The notes beneath the pieces were generated by a model. That model searched no databases. It was given only the letters and a program-made list of their open reading frames with translations, and was not told the DNA's origin. Of a stretch of 64,000 nucleotides of DNA, positions 8,391-15,961 are shown one piece after another. Origin of the DNA: Rhizobium sp. 18055 (lineage in GTDB: Bacteria; Pseudomonadota; Alphaproteobacteria; Rhizobiales; Rhizobiaceae); the NCBI RefSeq assembly GCF_902706285.1, contig NZ_CACSKD010000008.1, positions 1 to 64,000 on the forward strand. Reading direction: 5' to 3'. The translations under genes and the position numbers were made by a program. Positions within the stretch are counted from its first letter, which is position 1. Each line of letters opens with the position of its first letter.

Positions 8391-8962
8391 TTGAGTTCGT
8401 CCTGAAGTGCCAAACGCAGTTTCTCGCATGCAAGCCGTATCCTCGATTTTACCGTACCAAGTGGGAGGTTGAGTTTTTCCGCGATCACCGGATGGGTCAT
8501 TCCATCGAAAAAGGACATCCGGAGCACTTCGACGTACTTTTCCTTCAGCGACAGCATCGCACGGTGTAGCTGCTGGGCGTCCTGCCGCTTTTCGATACCG
8601 GCATCGGCGGCTTCAGTCTCGTCGGGCACAAAAGCGGGATCATGGGCGTCGAATTCCGGGCGATCTGTCCGGCGCATTGCGTCGATCCGCTGATTGCGCG
8701 CGATCGTGAATATCCATGTCGATGCCTGAGCTTTTGCAGGATCGAACAAGCCCGCCTTTTTCCAGACTTTCATCATGGTCTCCTGCGTCAATTCCTCGGC
8801 AAGAACCCGATCACCCCTCGTAAGCCGCATCATGTACGACCGCACACGCGGTGAAAAATACTTGTACAGCTCTTCGAATGCGGTGACGTCGCGCGATATA
8901 GCCACCGCCGCCATCAAGGAATTGATTTTGACTGCATTCGCTTTTTTTTCGTCTTCCCCCAA
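8387..8962 (-). CDS. rpoE: ECF RNA polymerase sigma factor, RpoE/ChrR type
   Basis: A 191-residue ECF sigma factor with region 2 (FEELYKYFSPRVRSYMMRL, then AEELTQETMMKVWKKA, then ASTWIFTIARNQRIDAMRR) and region 4 (LSLKEKYVEVLRMSFFDG, then LPLGTVKSRIRLACEKLR). It is paired with ChrR by a 4-bp overlap, the arrangement of the group that answers photo-oxidative stress. The longest start is a TTG with GAAGG about 9 nt upstream; an internal ATG at 8914 is a weaker alternative. A candidate self-recognised promoter lies at 9067-9095. Expected target genes are folE and the divergent FAD-oxidoreductase operon next door. Confidence 0.88.
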   Translation of the reverse strand: MGEDEKKANAVKINSLMAAVAISRDVTAFEELYKYFSPRVRSYMMRLTRGDRVLAEELTQETMMKVWKKAGLFDPAKAQASTWIFTIARNQRIDAMRRTDRPEFDAHDPAFVPDETEAADAGIEKRQDAQQLHRAMLSLKEKYVEVLRMSFFDGMTHPVIAEKLNLPLGTVKSRIRLACEKLRLALQDELK

Positions 8963-9066
8963 TGGGCCAACCTTCTCGTTCCAATTCAGACGCTGATCGG
9001 GGCGGCGCCTTTGGGGCGATCACTCGATGCGAACCGGTTGGACCGGCATTTCCGTCGTCATGTTCA

Positions 9067-9095
9067 CAATTACGGGGAAAACGGGATACGGATCA
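9067..9095 (-). promoter_or_regulatory. Candidate RpoE-type promoter of rpoE-chrR
   Basis: On the minus strand TGATCC (9095-9090) is followed after 17 nt by TAATTG (9072-9067), about 105 nt before the sigma-factor start. The TGATC element resembles the -35 recognised by RpoE of Rhodobacter. Two further copies with nearly the same spacing lie in the next intergenic region, which strengthens the call. Confidence 0.5.
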
Positions 9096-9140
9096 GAACA
9101 GCGGTAAAAAAATCTTCCAAGTGTCTAGCGTACAGTGGGC

Positions 9141-9749
9141 TCAGCTTCTGGCGAGCAAGAAGAACCGGGACTGAAGCGCCGCAGACATCTCGAAATCGCC
9201 TTTGAACGCCGTGGTGACCGTCGTGGCGCCCTGCTTTTGCACTCCTCGCATCGCCATGCACATATGCTCTGCGTCAAGCAAAACGGCGACGCCCCTGGGT
9301 TTCAAAAATTCGGTCAGTGCACTCGCGATCTGGGCGGTCATCGCTTCCTGCGTTTGAAGGCGCCTCGCAAAGATATCGACGAGCCGTGCGATCTTGGACA
9401 GGCCGAGAACTCGCTCGTTAGGAATATACGCAATATGCGCCTGCCCCTTGAAGGGCACCATGTGGTGTTCGCAATGCGAGAAAAACGGGATGGATTTCAC
9501 CAGCACCATGTCGCTGTAGCCGCCGACGTCTCCGAAGGTCTTCGCCAGAACCTCCTCCGGCGCTATGTCATAGCCGCCAAACAGTTCGCGATAGGCTCTC
9601 GCAACACGGCCAGGTGTTTCCAGCAAGCCTTCCCGGTCTGGATCATCGCCCGCCCAGCGGATCAACGTTCTGACGGCTGCTTCAGCCTCTTCCGCAGTCG
9701 GTCGCCCATAGGCAATGCTGCCACAATCACGTTGTGAGAGCGTATCCAT
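9141..9749 (-). CDS. folE: GTP cyclohydrolase I (type I, FolE)
   Basis: A 202-residue enzyme converting GTP to 7,8-dihydroneopterin triphosphate, the first step of folate and pterin synthesis. The zinc site is intact: Cys and His in SHCEHHMVP and the second Cys in [29 protein letters not shown] is the conserved core. The length is usual for the family. Its position between rpoE-chrR and a divergent redox operon, with an RpoE-like promoter upstream, suggests it is a stress-induced copy. Folate-type chromophores serve photolyases, which are RpoE targets in other species, but no photolyase is in this window. Confidence 0.93.
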   Translation of the reverse strand: MDTLSQRDCGSIAYGRPTAEEAEAAVRTLIRWAGDDPDREGLLETPGRVARAYRELFGGYDIAPEEVLAKTFGDVGGYSDMVLVKSIPFFSHCEHHMVPFKGQAHIAYIPNERVLGLSKIARLVDIFARRLQTQEAMTAQIASALTEFLKPRGVAVLLDAEHMCMAMRGVQKQGATTVTTAFKGDFEMSAALQSRFFLLARS

Positions 9750-9779
9750 CTGTCAAGCTCCGTTTACTGTTCAACACGG

Positions 9780-9809
9780 GTTGTACGGCAGGAATAGCGA
9801 AGTAGATCA
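9780..9809 (-). promoter_or_regulatory. Candidate RpoE-type promoter of folE
   Basis: Minus strand TGATCT (9809-9804), an 18-nt spacer, then TACAAC (9785-9780), 31 nt before the folE start. It matches the layout of the element upstream of rpoE and lies back to back with the plus-strand copy at 9842. Confidence 0.5.
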
Positions 9810-9841
9810 AACAACGAGTGCGGCATGCCCTACCTCCGATC

Positions 9842-9871
9842 TGATCCGAGCGAGCGTTTTCCGCGTAGTGA
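9842..9871 (+). promoter_or_regulatory. Candidate RpoE-type promoter of the FAD oxidoreductase operon
   Basis: Plus strand TGATCC (9842-9847), an 18-nt spacer, then TAGTGA (9866-9871). Initiation about 7 nt downstream would leave only a 10-nt leader carrying the AAAGGA ribosome site, which is short but workable. Confidence 0.45.
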
Positions 9872-9887
9872 TTTCACAAAGGAAAAA

Positions 9888-10877
9888 ATGATGAGCGAGC
9901 GTCGGAAAATCGCAGTTGTGGGTGCCGGTATCGCGGGCCTGGCGCTGGCAAGGTCACTGCACGACATCGCCGACGTCACCGTTTTTGAAAAGAGCCGTGG
10001 CGTCGGCGGTCGAATGGCAACCCGCCGGGCGGGCGCGGGCGGCTTTGATCATGGTGCGCAGTATTTTACGGTCCGAGACGATGCGTTTCGTAGAATGCTG
10101 GAGCCCGCAATCGAGGAAGGCATTGTGCAAGCCTGGACCGGCACAATCGGCTCGTGCTCGAGAACGTCTCCGGGCATCCGGCATGAAGCAGTGCTATCAC
10201 CCAGGTTTGTCGGGACGCCCGGCATGACGGGTTTGCCGAAATGGCTGTCGCGCGGTCTGGACGTGCGGTTGGCAACGAAGGTCGATGCGATTGAAGGCGT
10301 GCCATGCCGTTGGGAGATCGCGGTCGGATCGGAGCGGATCGGCCCTTTCGATTGGGTTGTCACCGCATGCCCCGCGCCGCAAGCCTTGGCGCTGTTGCCG
10401 GCCAGCTTCAGTCGGCGCGAGCCGATTGCCAATGCGAACATGAATGCCTGTTTCACGCTGATGATCACCTTGGAATATCCTGCCCTTTCTGATCACTGCG
10501 CGCTCCGCTACGACGACGAGATCATCAGTTTTGTTGCGGACAATTCATCCAAGCCGCAACGCTCGGCTCAGCCGTCGCTCGTGGTCCATTGCCAAAACAC
10601 CTGGGCTGATCGAAACATCGGGAGCGACCTCGATGCCGTTCGATCGGCTATGCTCGGCAACCTGGCGAAGTTGATGCCCGGCATTGCATCAAACATCGCG
10701 GCTGTCGAAATTCACCGCTGGCGATTTGCCAATGTGGACGTCGCTAGCGCAGACGACGTGCTGATCGATGTCGATAGCAGACTGGCCGCATGTGGGGATT
10801 GGACCATCGGCAACAGGGTCGAGGCCGCATTCTTGAGTGCAAGGAAACTCTCACAAGCCTTGGGAGCAAGTCTGTGA
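9888..10877 (+). CDS. FAD-dependent oxidoreductase (renalase / amine-oxidase-like)
   Basis: About 329 residues. The N-terminal Rossmann fold reads VVGAGIAGLALARSL, followed by the FAD-binding FEKSRGVGGRMATRR and the DHGAQYFTVRD motif typical of renalase-like proteins; the C-terminal CGDW...VEAAFLSARKLSQAL closes the FAD site. Two adjacent ATGs (9888 and 9891) follow AAAGGA, and either may be used. It overlaps the SDR gene by 4 bp. Related oxidoreductases are members of RpoE-ChrR regulons in Rhodobacter and Caulobacter relatives; that link is inferred here from the promoter element and neighbours. The substrate is unknown. Confidence 0.85.
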   Translation: MMSERRKIAVVGAGIAGLALARSLHDIADVTVFEKSRGVGGRMATRRAGAGGFDHGAQYFTVRDDAFRRMLEPAIEEGIVQAWTGTIGSCSRTSPGIRHEAVLSPRFVGTPGMTGLPKWLSRGLDVRLATKVDAIEGVPCRWEIAVGSERIGPFDWVVTACPAPQALALLPASFSRREPIANANMNACFTLMITLEYPALSDHCALRYDDEIISFVADNSSKPQRSAQPSLVVHCQNTWADRNIGSDLDAVRSAMLGNLAKLMPGIASNIAAVEIHRWRFANVDVASADDVLIDVDSRLAACGDWTIGNRVEAAFLSARKLSQALGASL

Positions 10878-11617
10878 CACTCTCCGACAACAAGGCAGAG
10901 TCGCCAATAGACGGGTCACCTTTCAGCCTTGGATCACTTCGACAGGGCTACCGAGCGGTTGTCATCGGTGCAAGCGGCGGCATCGGGTCCGCTCTTTGTG
11001 CTCATCTCGAATCTGACCCCCGCATCGGCGAATTGGTTGCGATCTCGAGAACGATTGACGGGTTCGACGTCACGAACGAGCGCGTAATCGCGGAAAAGGT
11101 GGTCGAGATCGGTGAGCCGGTCGATCTGCTGATCTGTGCGACGGGTATGCTGACCGTCGATGGCACACCGCCGGAAAAGTCGATACGCCACATCGACCCT
11201 GCTGTGATGGCGGCGCAGTTCATGACCAACGCAATCGGTCCTGCGCTGGTCGCAAAGCATTTTCTGCCCCGTTTATCGCGGCAAGATCGCACAATTGCGG
11301 CATTTCTCTCCGCCAGGGTCGGATCGATCGCCGACAACAGAATTGGCGGCTGGATATCGTACAGGTCGGCGAAAGCGGCGCTCAACCAAATTGTCAGGAC
11401 CGCCTCGATCGAAATGGCGCGGACCCACCCAACAGCTTCTGTCGTCGCAATTCATCCCGGCACGGTAGAGACAAAGTTGTCGGCGCCATACTCACGAGGA
11501 CACAAGACCGTCACGGCGGTGACAGCGGCGTCCAATATCCTACGCACGCTCGACAACCTCCAGACCGGCGAGACTGGATCGTTCGTTGCGTACGACGGCT
11601 CGCCGATCGAATGGTAA
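10874..11617 (+). CDS. Short-chain dehydrogenase/reductase
   Basis: A 247-residue SDR. The nucleotide-binding motif is GASGGIGSALCAHL at about residue 32, the NAG-like element is replaced by ICATGML, and the catalytic YxxxK is present as SYRSAKAAL. It begins at a GTG overlapping the oxidoreductase stop (GTGA) with GGGAG 7 nt upstream; the longer in-frame start lies inside the previous gene. It resembles CsgA/C-factor-like SDRs that accompany the FAD protein in rhizobia. Probably co-induced with it under oxidative stress; the substrate is unknown. Confidence 0.85.
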   Translation: MTLSDNKAESPIDGSPFSLGSLRQGYRAVVIGASGGIGSALCAHLESDPRIGELVAISRTIDGFDVTNERVIAEKVVEIGEPVDLLICATGMLTVDGTPPEKSIRHIDPAVMAAQFMTNAIGPALVAKHFLPRLSRQDRTIAAFLSARVGSIADNRIGGWISYRSAKAALNQIVRTASIEMARTHPTASVVAIHPGTVETKLSAPYSRGHKTVTAVTAASNILRTLDNLQTGETGSFVAYDGSPIEW

Positions 11618-11700
11618 TTAGCTTTGCACCTGGATTTCGTTGAACAACTGCCGGAACAATTCAGGTCTGCACGCTGCTCGTTCACTGGCAGTGAATGCGA

Positions 11701-12159
11701 TCACTGGCACACATCGACCCAGGTGGCGCTTGTGAGCTCCGCAAGGCGGTCTGTCGTTATTCTCACCGCAGAATTCGTCGATCCGGCAGCCGGCACAACC
11801 TGGTCGAAACGCCTGAGGGAGACATCGCAATAAATCCGCAACGGCGACGGCAGCCCGAATGGGCACACACCCCCGACCGGGTGGCTGGTGACCTCGACGA
11901 CCTCATCGGCGCCCAGCATTCGGACCTTTGAACCAAAGGCATCCTTGAACTTGCGGTTATCGAGCCGCGCAAGTCCGCCTGCCACCACCAGGATCGGTTC
12001 ATCTCCGAGACGCAGGCATATCGTCTTGGCGATCTGCGCGGGATCGACGCCATGAGCTTCAGCAGCCTGCGCGACGGTCGCCGAACTCTGCTCCGTTTCG
12101 ATAACGGTGATATCAGGGGCATATGCGCTGAGAAATGCGCGGACAGTTTCTATGCTCAT
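11701..12159 (-). CDS. YbaK/EbsC-type aminoacyl-tRNA deacylase
   Basis: A 152-residue single-domain protein of the YbaK/ProX family, which hydrolyses mischarged aminoacyl-tRNA (for example Cys- or Ala-tRNAPro). Family features seen are AKTICLRLGDEPILVVAGG, the conserved Lys in DNRKFKDAFG and GGVCPFGLP near the C-terminus. The start at 12159 begins the family's usual MSIETVRAFL; the frame extends upstream without support. It is convergent with the SDR gene and co-directional with the DeoR gene, about 40 nt downstream of its stop. Confidence 0.85.
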   Translation of the reverse strand: MSIETVRAFLSAYAPDITVIETEQSSATVAQAAEAHGVDPAQIAKTICLRLGDEPILVVAGGLARLDNRKFKDAFGSKVRMLGADEVVEVTSHPVGGVCPFGLPSPLRIYCDVSLRRFDQVVPAAGSTNSAVRITTDRLAELTSATWVDVCQ

Positions 12160-12199
12160 GGCAAAACAATCATATAGGAGGGAACTCGAAAGGCGCGCC

Positions 12200-12994
12200 T
12201 CAGGCAGGCTCGGGGCGATGCAGCTGTCTTTGCATGTTCGTTTCAATCAGCCTGACGTCGTTATCGAGACAGAACTGCCGAACGGAAGGAACCACACAGC
12301 GGTCGGTGATGAAGGTATGCACCTGGGACAGCTGCGCGATTCGAACCGGTGCTGTTCGCTCGAATTTGGTCGAGTCGGCCACAAGTATGACATGTCGGGC
12401 ATTGGCGATGATCGCCTGCGCCACCTTCACCTCGCGAAAGTCGTAATCGAGAAGCGCGCCGTCCTCATCGATCGCGGAAGTGCCGATCACCGCGTAATCG
12501 ACCTTGAACTGCCGGATGAAATCGACAGCCGCCTCCCCGACGATACCGCCATCAGCGCCGCGAACCACGCCGCCGGCGATGACCACCTCGATCGCGGGCA
12601 ACAGCCTCAACCGGTTGGCAACGTTGATGTTGTTGGTAATCACCATCAGTTCATGATGATTGATCAGTGCTTCACCGACCGCCTCGGTCGTCGTGCCGAT
12701 GTTGATGAACAGCGAAGCGTTGTTGGGAATGAGACTGGCGGCGGCAACGCCGATCGCCTGCTTCTCGCCAGAGGCAATCTGGCGCCGCGCCTCGTATCTG
12801 ACATTCTCGGTTCCGCTCGGAAACACCGCACCACCATGTATCCGGGTGAGGATCTGCGCGTCGCAAATGTCGTTCAAGTCCTTGCGAATGGTCTGCGGCG
12901 TCACCGAGAAATGCGCGGCCAGTTCCTCGACAAAAATCCGGCCTTTCGACTTGGCCATATCGACGATTTCGGTTTGACGGTCGCTCAGGAACAT
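12200..12994 (-). CDS. DeoR/GlpR-family transcriptional repressor
   Basis: A 264-residue regulator. The N-terminal helix-turn-helix is VEELAAHFSVTPQTIRKDLNDICDAQILTRIHGGAV, and the C-terminal sugar-phosphate-sensing domain contains NIGTTTEAVGEAL and LVADSTKFERTA. This family answers to sugar phosphates such as glycerol-3-phosphate or tetrulose phosphates. No catabolic genes adjoin it; downstream is only the YbaK-type gene. Because Brucella-type erythritol loci include a DeoR gene that is missing at 55-61 kb here, this could be a relocated regulator, but nothing in the sequence proves that. Confidence 0.88.
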   Translation of the reverse strand: MFLSDRQTEIVDMAKSKGRIFVEELAAHFSVTPQTIRKDLNDICDAQILTRIHGGAVFPSGTENVRYEARRQIASGEKQAIGVAAASLIPNNASLFINIGTTTEAVGEALINHHELMVITNNINVANRLRLLPAIEVVIAGGVVRGADGGIVGEAAVDFIRQFKVDYAVIGTSAIDEDGALLDYDFREVKVAQAIIANARHVILVADSTKFERTAPVRIAQLSQVHTFITDRCVVPSVRQFCLDNDVRLIETNMQRQLHRPEPA

Positions 12995-13375
12995 AGTGCG
13001 AGTGCTTTCGCTTCAGTTTCGTTTTGTGCGCACACATGCATAGCAGAGCCGGGGCCGGCACGCAAAACAGCAAGCGGTAAAACCATGGCGTTTTTGCCGA
13101 GCGCCTGCGCCATGTCGCGAGGGGCACCGGACAACCCAAACTTGCGTGATCGATCCGCAGCCGGGAGAGGTGGAGATCAGCTACACTTGCGTGCCACCAA
13201 TATATACTTTCGTAGTGACACATTAAATTGCTGTAATCTATGGACGTTTCGTAATGAAAACCTAATGTATATTTAATTTGAAAATATAGTTCGCTCAAAT
13301 CATATGTAACTCACGCGTTTAGTTTTCCGGACGAAAGCTCCCGCGATCGAGCAACACATTTTCAGGACGGACACC
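12995..13375. other. Intergenic region between deoR-type gene and degP
   Basis: Divergent promoter region of 381 bp. It becomes AT-rich over about 13195-13310, as expected for promoters. No ORF, tRNA or clear operator palindrome was found. A GGACGGAC ribosome site precedes the protease start at 13376. Confidence 0.5.
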
Positions 13376-14875
13376 ATGTCAAATATCCTCAATCGCCGCC
13401 GGTCAGCTGCTTTGCTGGGTGCAGCAATCATCGTTGGTGCGGCTTCGCTTCCCTACGCCTTCGAAACATCGCCCGCCGTCGCATCGCCGGCAGCAGCCGC
13501 GCTTTCCGCTGGCGGCAACGGTTCGTTTGCCAGCATCGTCGATGCCGACAAGCCAGCCGTTGTGACCATCGTTACCACCACGAAGGCGGCAGATTCCGAA
13601 GACAGCGCCGACAACTCGGAGATGCAGGAACAGTTCAAGCAATTCTTCGAGCAGCAGGGTATCCCGATGCCGCGCCAGGCGCCGCAGCCGCAGTCCGGTG
13701 AACATGCGCAGGCTCTCGGTTCGGGCTTCATCGTCAGCCCTGAAGGCTATATCGTCACCAACAACCACGTGATCGCCAATGCTACCGACATCAAGGTGAC
13801 ACTCGATGACGGAACGGAACTGCCGGGCAAACTGATCGGCGCCGACACGAAGGCTGACCTTGCCGTTATCAAGATCGAGGCACCGAAGCCACTGCCGACC
13901 ATTGCCTGGGGCGATTCCAGCAAGCTGAAGCTCGGCGACCAGATCCTCGCCATCGGCAATCCCTTCGGCATCGGCACAACGGTCACGGCCGGTATCGTCT
14001 CGGCACGCGGCAGGGATCTGCACAGCGGCCCGTACGACGATTTCATCCAGATCGATGCGCCGATCAACCACGGCAATTCGGGCGGCCCGCTGGTTGACCG
14101 CGATGGCAATGTCGTCGGCATCAACACCGCCATCTATTCGCCGAACGGCGGCAGTGTCGGTGTCGGCTTCGCCATTCCCTCGGATGAGGCCAAGACGATC
14201 GTTGCCAAGCTGCAGAAGAGCGGTTCGATCGAACACGGCTATCTCGGGGTCCAGATTCAGGCCGTCAACCAGGATGTCGCCGATGCTCTCGGCCTTGCCA
14301 AACCACAGGGCGCACTCGTTGCCGATGTGACGGCAGAATCACCTGCGGCCAAGGCCGGCTTCAAGGCTGGCGACGTCGTGACCAGTGTCGGCAGCGGCAA
14401 TGTGACATCGCCGAAGGATCTGTCGCGTCTGGTCGCCGATCTGTCCCCGGGCGACAAGCAGACCGTCACGATCTGGCGCGGTGGCAAGAGTGTCGATCTG
14501 AAGGTCGCGATCGGCGGCAACGACGACGGCCAGCAGTTGGCCAGCGCCAAGGGTGACGACAAGCAGGCTGCGAGCGGCCCGAAGATCGGCGTCGGGCTTG
14601 CAGACCTGACACCTGACATCCGCGAGCGGCTTGGCCTTTCGCAGAAGGTGGAAGGTGCCGTGGTCGCCAATGTCGCGCCTGACAAGCCAGCCGCGAAGGC
14701 TGGCCTGCAGACCGGAGACATCATCCTCTCCGTGAATGACAAAACCGTTCGCGATGCGAATGAAGCTAAGAACGCGGTGGCAGACGCAGCAAAGACCGAG
14801 AAGAAGTCCGTGCTGCTTCTCGTACAGCGAGGTGGCAACAAAACCTTCGTGGCTGTTCCCTTCGCTGCAGCCTAG
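13376..14875 (+). CDS. degP: Periplasmic Do-family serine protease (DegP/HtrA)
   Basis: A 499-residue protease/chaperone that degrades misfolded envelope proteins. It has an N-terminal export signal (residues 1-36), then a trypsin-like domain with the complete triad His131 (TNNHVI), Asp161 (KADLAVI) and Ser235 (GNSGGPL). Two PDZ domains follow at about 285-375 and 400-495. A Gln/Glu-rich LA-loop insertion lies before the catalytic His, as in DegP. Length and domain order match rhizobial DegP. It is a single-gene unit ended by a strong terminator at 14885. Confidence 0.93.
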   Translation: MSNILNRRRSAALLGAAIIVGAASLPYAFETSPAVASPAAAALSAGGNGSFASIVDADKPAVVTIVTTTKAADSEDSADNSEMQEQFKQFFEQQGIPMPRQAPQPQSGEHAQALGSGFIVSPEGYIVTNNHVIANATDIKVTLDDGTELPGKLIGADTKADLAVIKIEAPKPLPTIAWGDSSKLKLGDQILAIGNPFGIGTTVTAGIVSARGRDLHSGPYDDFIQIDAPINHGNSGGPLVDRDGNVVGINTAIYSPNGGSVGVGFAIPSDEAKTIVAKLQKSGSIEHGYLGVQIQAVNQDVADALGLAKPQGALVADVTAESPAAKAGFKAGDVVTSVGSGNVTSPKDLSRLVADLSPGDKQTVTIWRGGKSVDLKVAIGGNDDGQQLASAKGDDKQAASGPKIGVGLADLTPDIRERLGLSQKVEGAVVANVAPDKPAAKAGLQTGDIILSVNDKTVRDANEAKNAVADAAKTEKKSVLLLVQRGGNKTFVAVPFAAA

Positions 14876-14884
14876 CGTTCGGAA

Positions 14885-14913
14885 GGACCGGCGCCGCCGC
14901 GCCGGTCCTTTTT
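14885..14913 (+). terminator. Rho-independent terminator of degP
   Basis: A perfect 10-bp stem GGACCGGCGC / GCGCCGGTCC with a 4-nt loop is followed by five T residues, starting 9 nt after the degP stop. Confidence 0.92.
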
Positions 14914-14962
14914 CATCCCAACAGACCAAGCAGCCCAAATTATCGTTCAGAGACCATCGCTC

Positions 14963-15961
14963 TCAAGCGATCGCCCCTGAAATGACCATCTTGGATACAA
15001 ATGCGCCAAGCAGCGTCGGATCGAAGTGACCCGGCGACCGCAGCATGAGGTCGATCGTCTGCGCCTGCGTCCAAGCCTTCTTATAGGGCCGGATTGTCGT
15101 CATCGCTTCGTAGACGTCGCAAATGGCGGCCAGCCGCGCCACGTAGGGTATCTTTTTACCCGCAAGGCCATGCGGATATCCGGCACCGTCAAAGCGCTCG
15201 TGGTGATGCAGGCAGATATCGAAGACAGCCGGCGGCAGATCCTGAAAATGAGCCAGCAACTCGGCACCCCGCGCCGGGTGCGTCTTGATTACCGCGAACT
15301 CCTCATCGCTGAGTTTCCCCGTCTTCGTCAGGATGGAACGCGGCAGAGCGACCTTGCCGATATCATGCACCAGCCCCGCAAGGGCCAATGTCGATATGGT
15401 GTCTTCACTGAGCTCCAGTGTGCGGCCGAAGGTCACCATCAAAGCGCTGACGGCCAGGGAATGCAGGAACGTATACTCGTCCTTGCTCTTCAACCGCGTA
15501 ATGCCGATCATCGCCGCAGAACTGTTCTGTGCAGTCGATATGATCTGGTCTGCGGCAGCGCGCGCGTCACGGATATCGACAGTACCGGAGAGCCGTGCCT
15601 CTGAGAAAAGCTCACGAATGAGCGGCGTGGTCTCTTTGATGGTCTCCTGGGCTTCTCGGATTTCCTCTTGGGAATGACGTGCAAAAAGCGCAGCTTCAAA
15701 TTGCTTCGGATCATACAAGCCGCCCGGGCGCGATGTGTTCAACACATCGACACCCTTGCCGGTGTTGATCACAATGCTGATGACCTTGCTGCGAAGAACC
15801 CGCTCGATGTCCTGCGGCGAAGCGATCATGAAGCCGGCAGTCTGCCGATGGCGCTGACCACCCTCAAGCTCCTCGACAAACATGCCCAACCGCGCCTGAT
15901 GCAATCGGATGCGCTTTGTCGTTCCGTGCTTGGAGACTGTCCTCAATTGATTGCTGTGCAT
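14963..15961 (-). CDS. HD-GYP domain cyclic-di-GMP phosphodiesterase (DUF3391)
   Basis: A 332-residue protein. The N-terminal DUF3391-like region (KRIRLHQARLGMFVEELEG) is followed by an HD-GYP domain with HSLAVSALM, the metal-binding VHDIGKVALP, HHHERFDGAGYP (intact GYP) and DVYEAMT. Such enzymes hydrolyse c-di-GMP to GMP. The start shares one base with the stop of the upstream GGDEF-EAL gene (TGATG), so both are made from one message. The pair therefore places synthesis and two types of breakdown of the same messenger under common control. Confidence 0.92.
   Translation of the reverse strand: MHSNQLRTVSKHGTTKRIRLHQARLGMFVEELEGGQRHRQTAGFMIASPQDIERVLRSKVISIVINTGKGVDVLNTSRPGGLYDPKQFEAALFARHSQEEIREAQETIKETTPLIRELFSEARLSGTVDIRDARAAADQIISTAQNSSAAMIGITRLKSKDEYTFLHSLAVSALMVTFGRTLELSEDTISTLALAGLVHDIGKVALPRSILTKTGKLSDEEFAVIKTHPARGAELLAHFQDLPPAVFDICLHHHERFDGAGYPHGLAGKKIPYVARLAAICDVYEAMTTIRPYKKAWTQAQTIDLMLRSPGHFDPTLLGAFVSKMVISGAIA

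Noticed and set aside
12340..12360. tRNA T-loop-like GATTCGAACC
   Set aside because: It lies inside the deoR-type coding frame and no cloverleaf can be formed around it.
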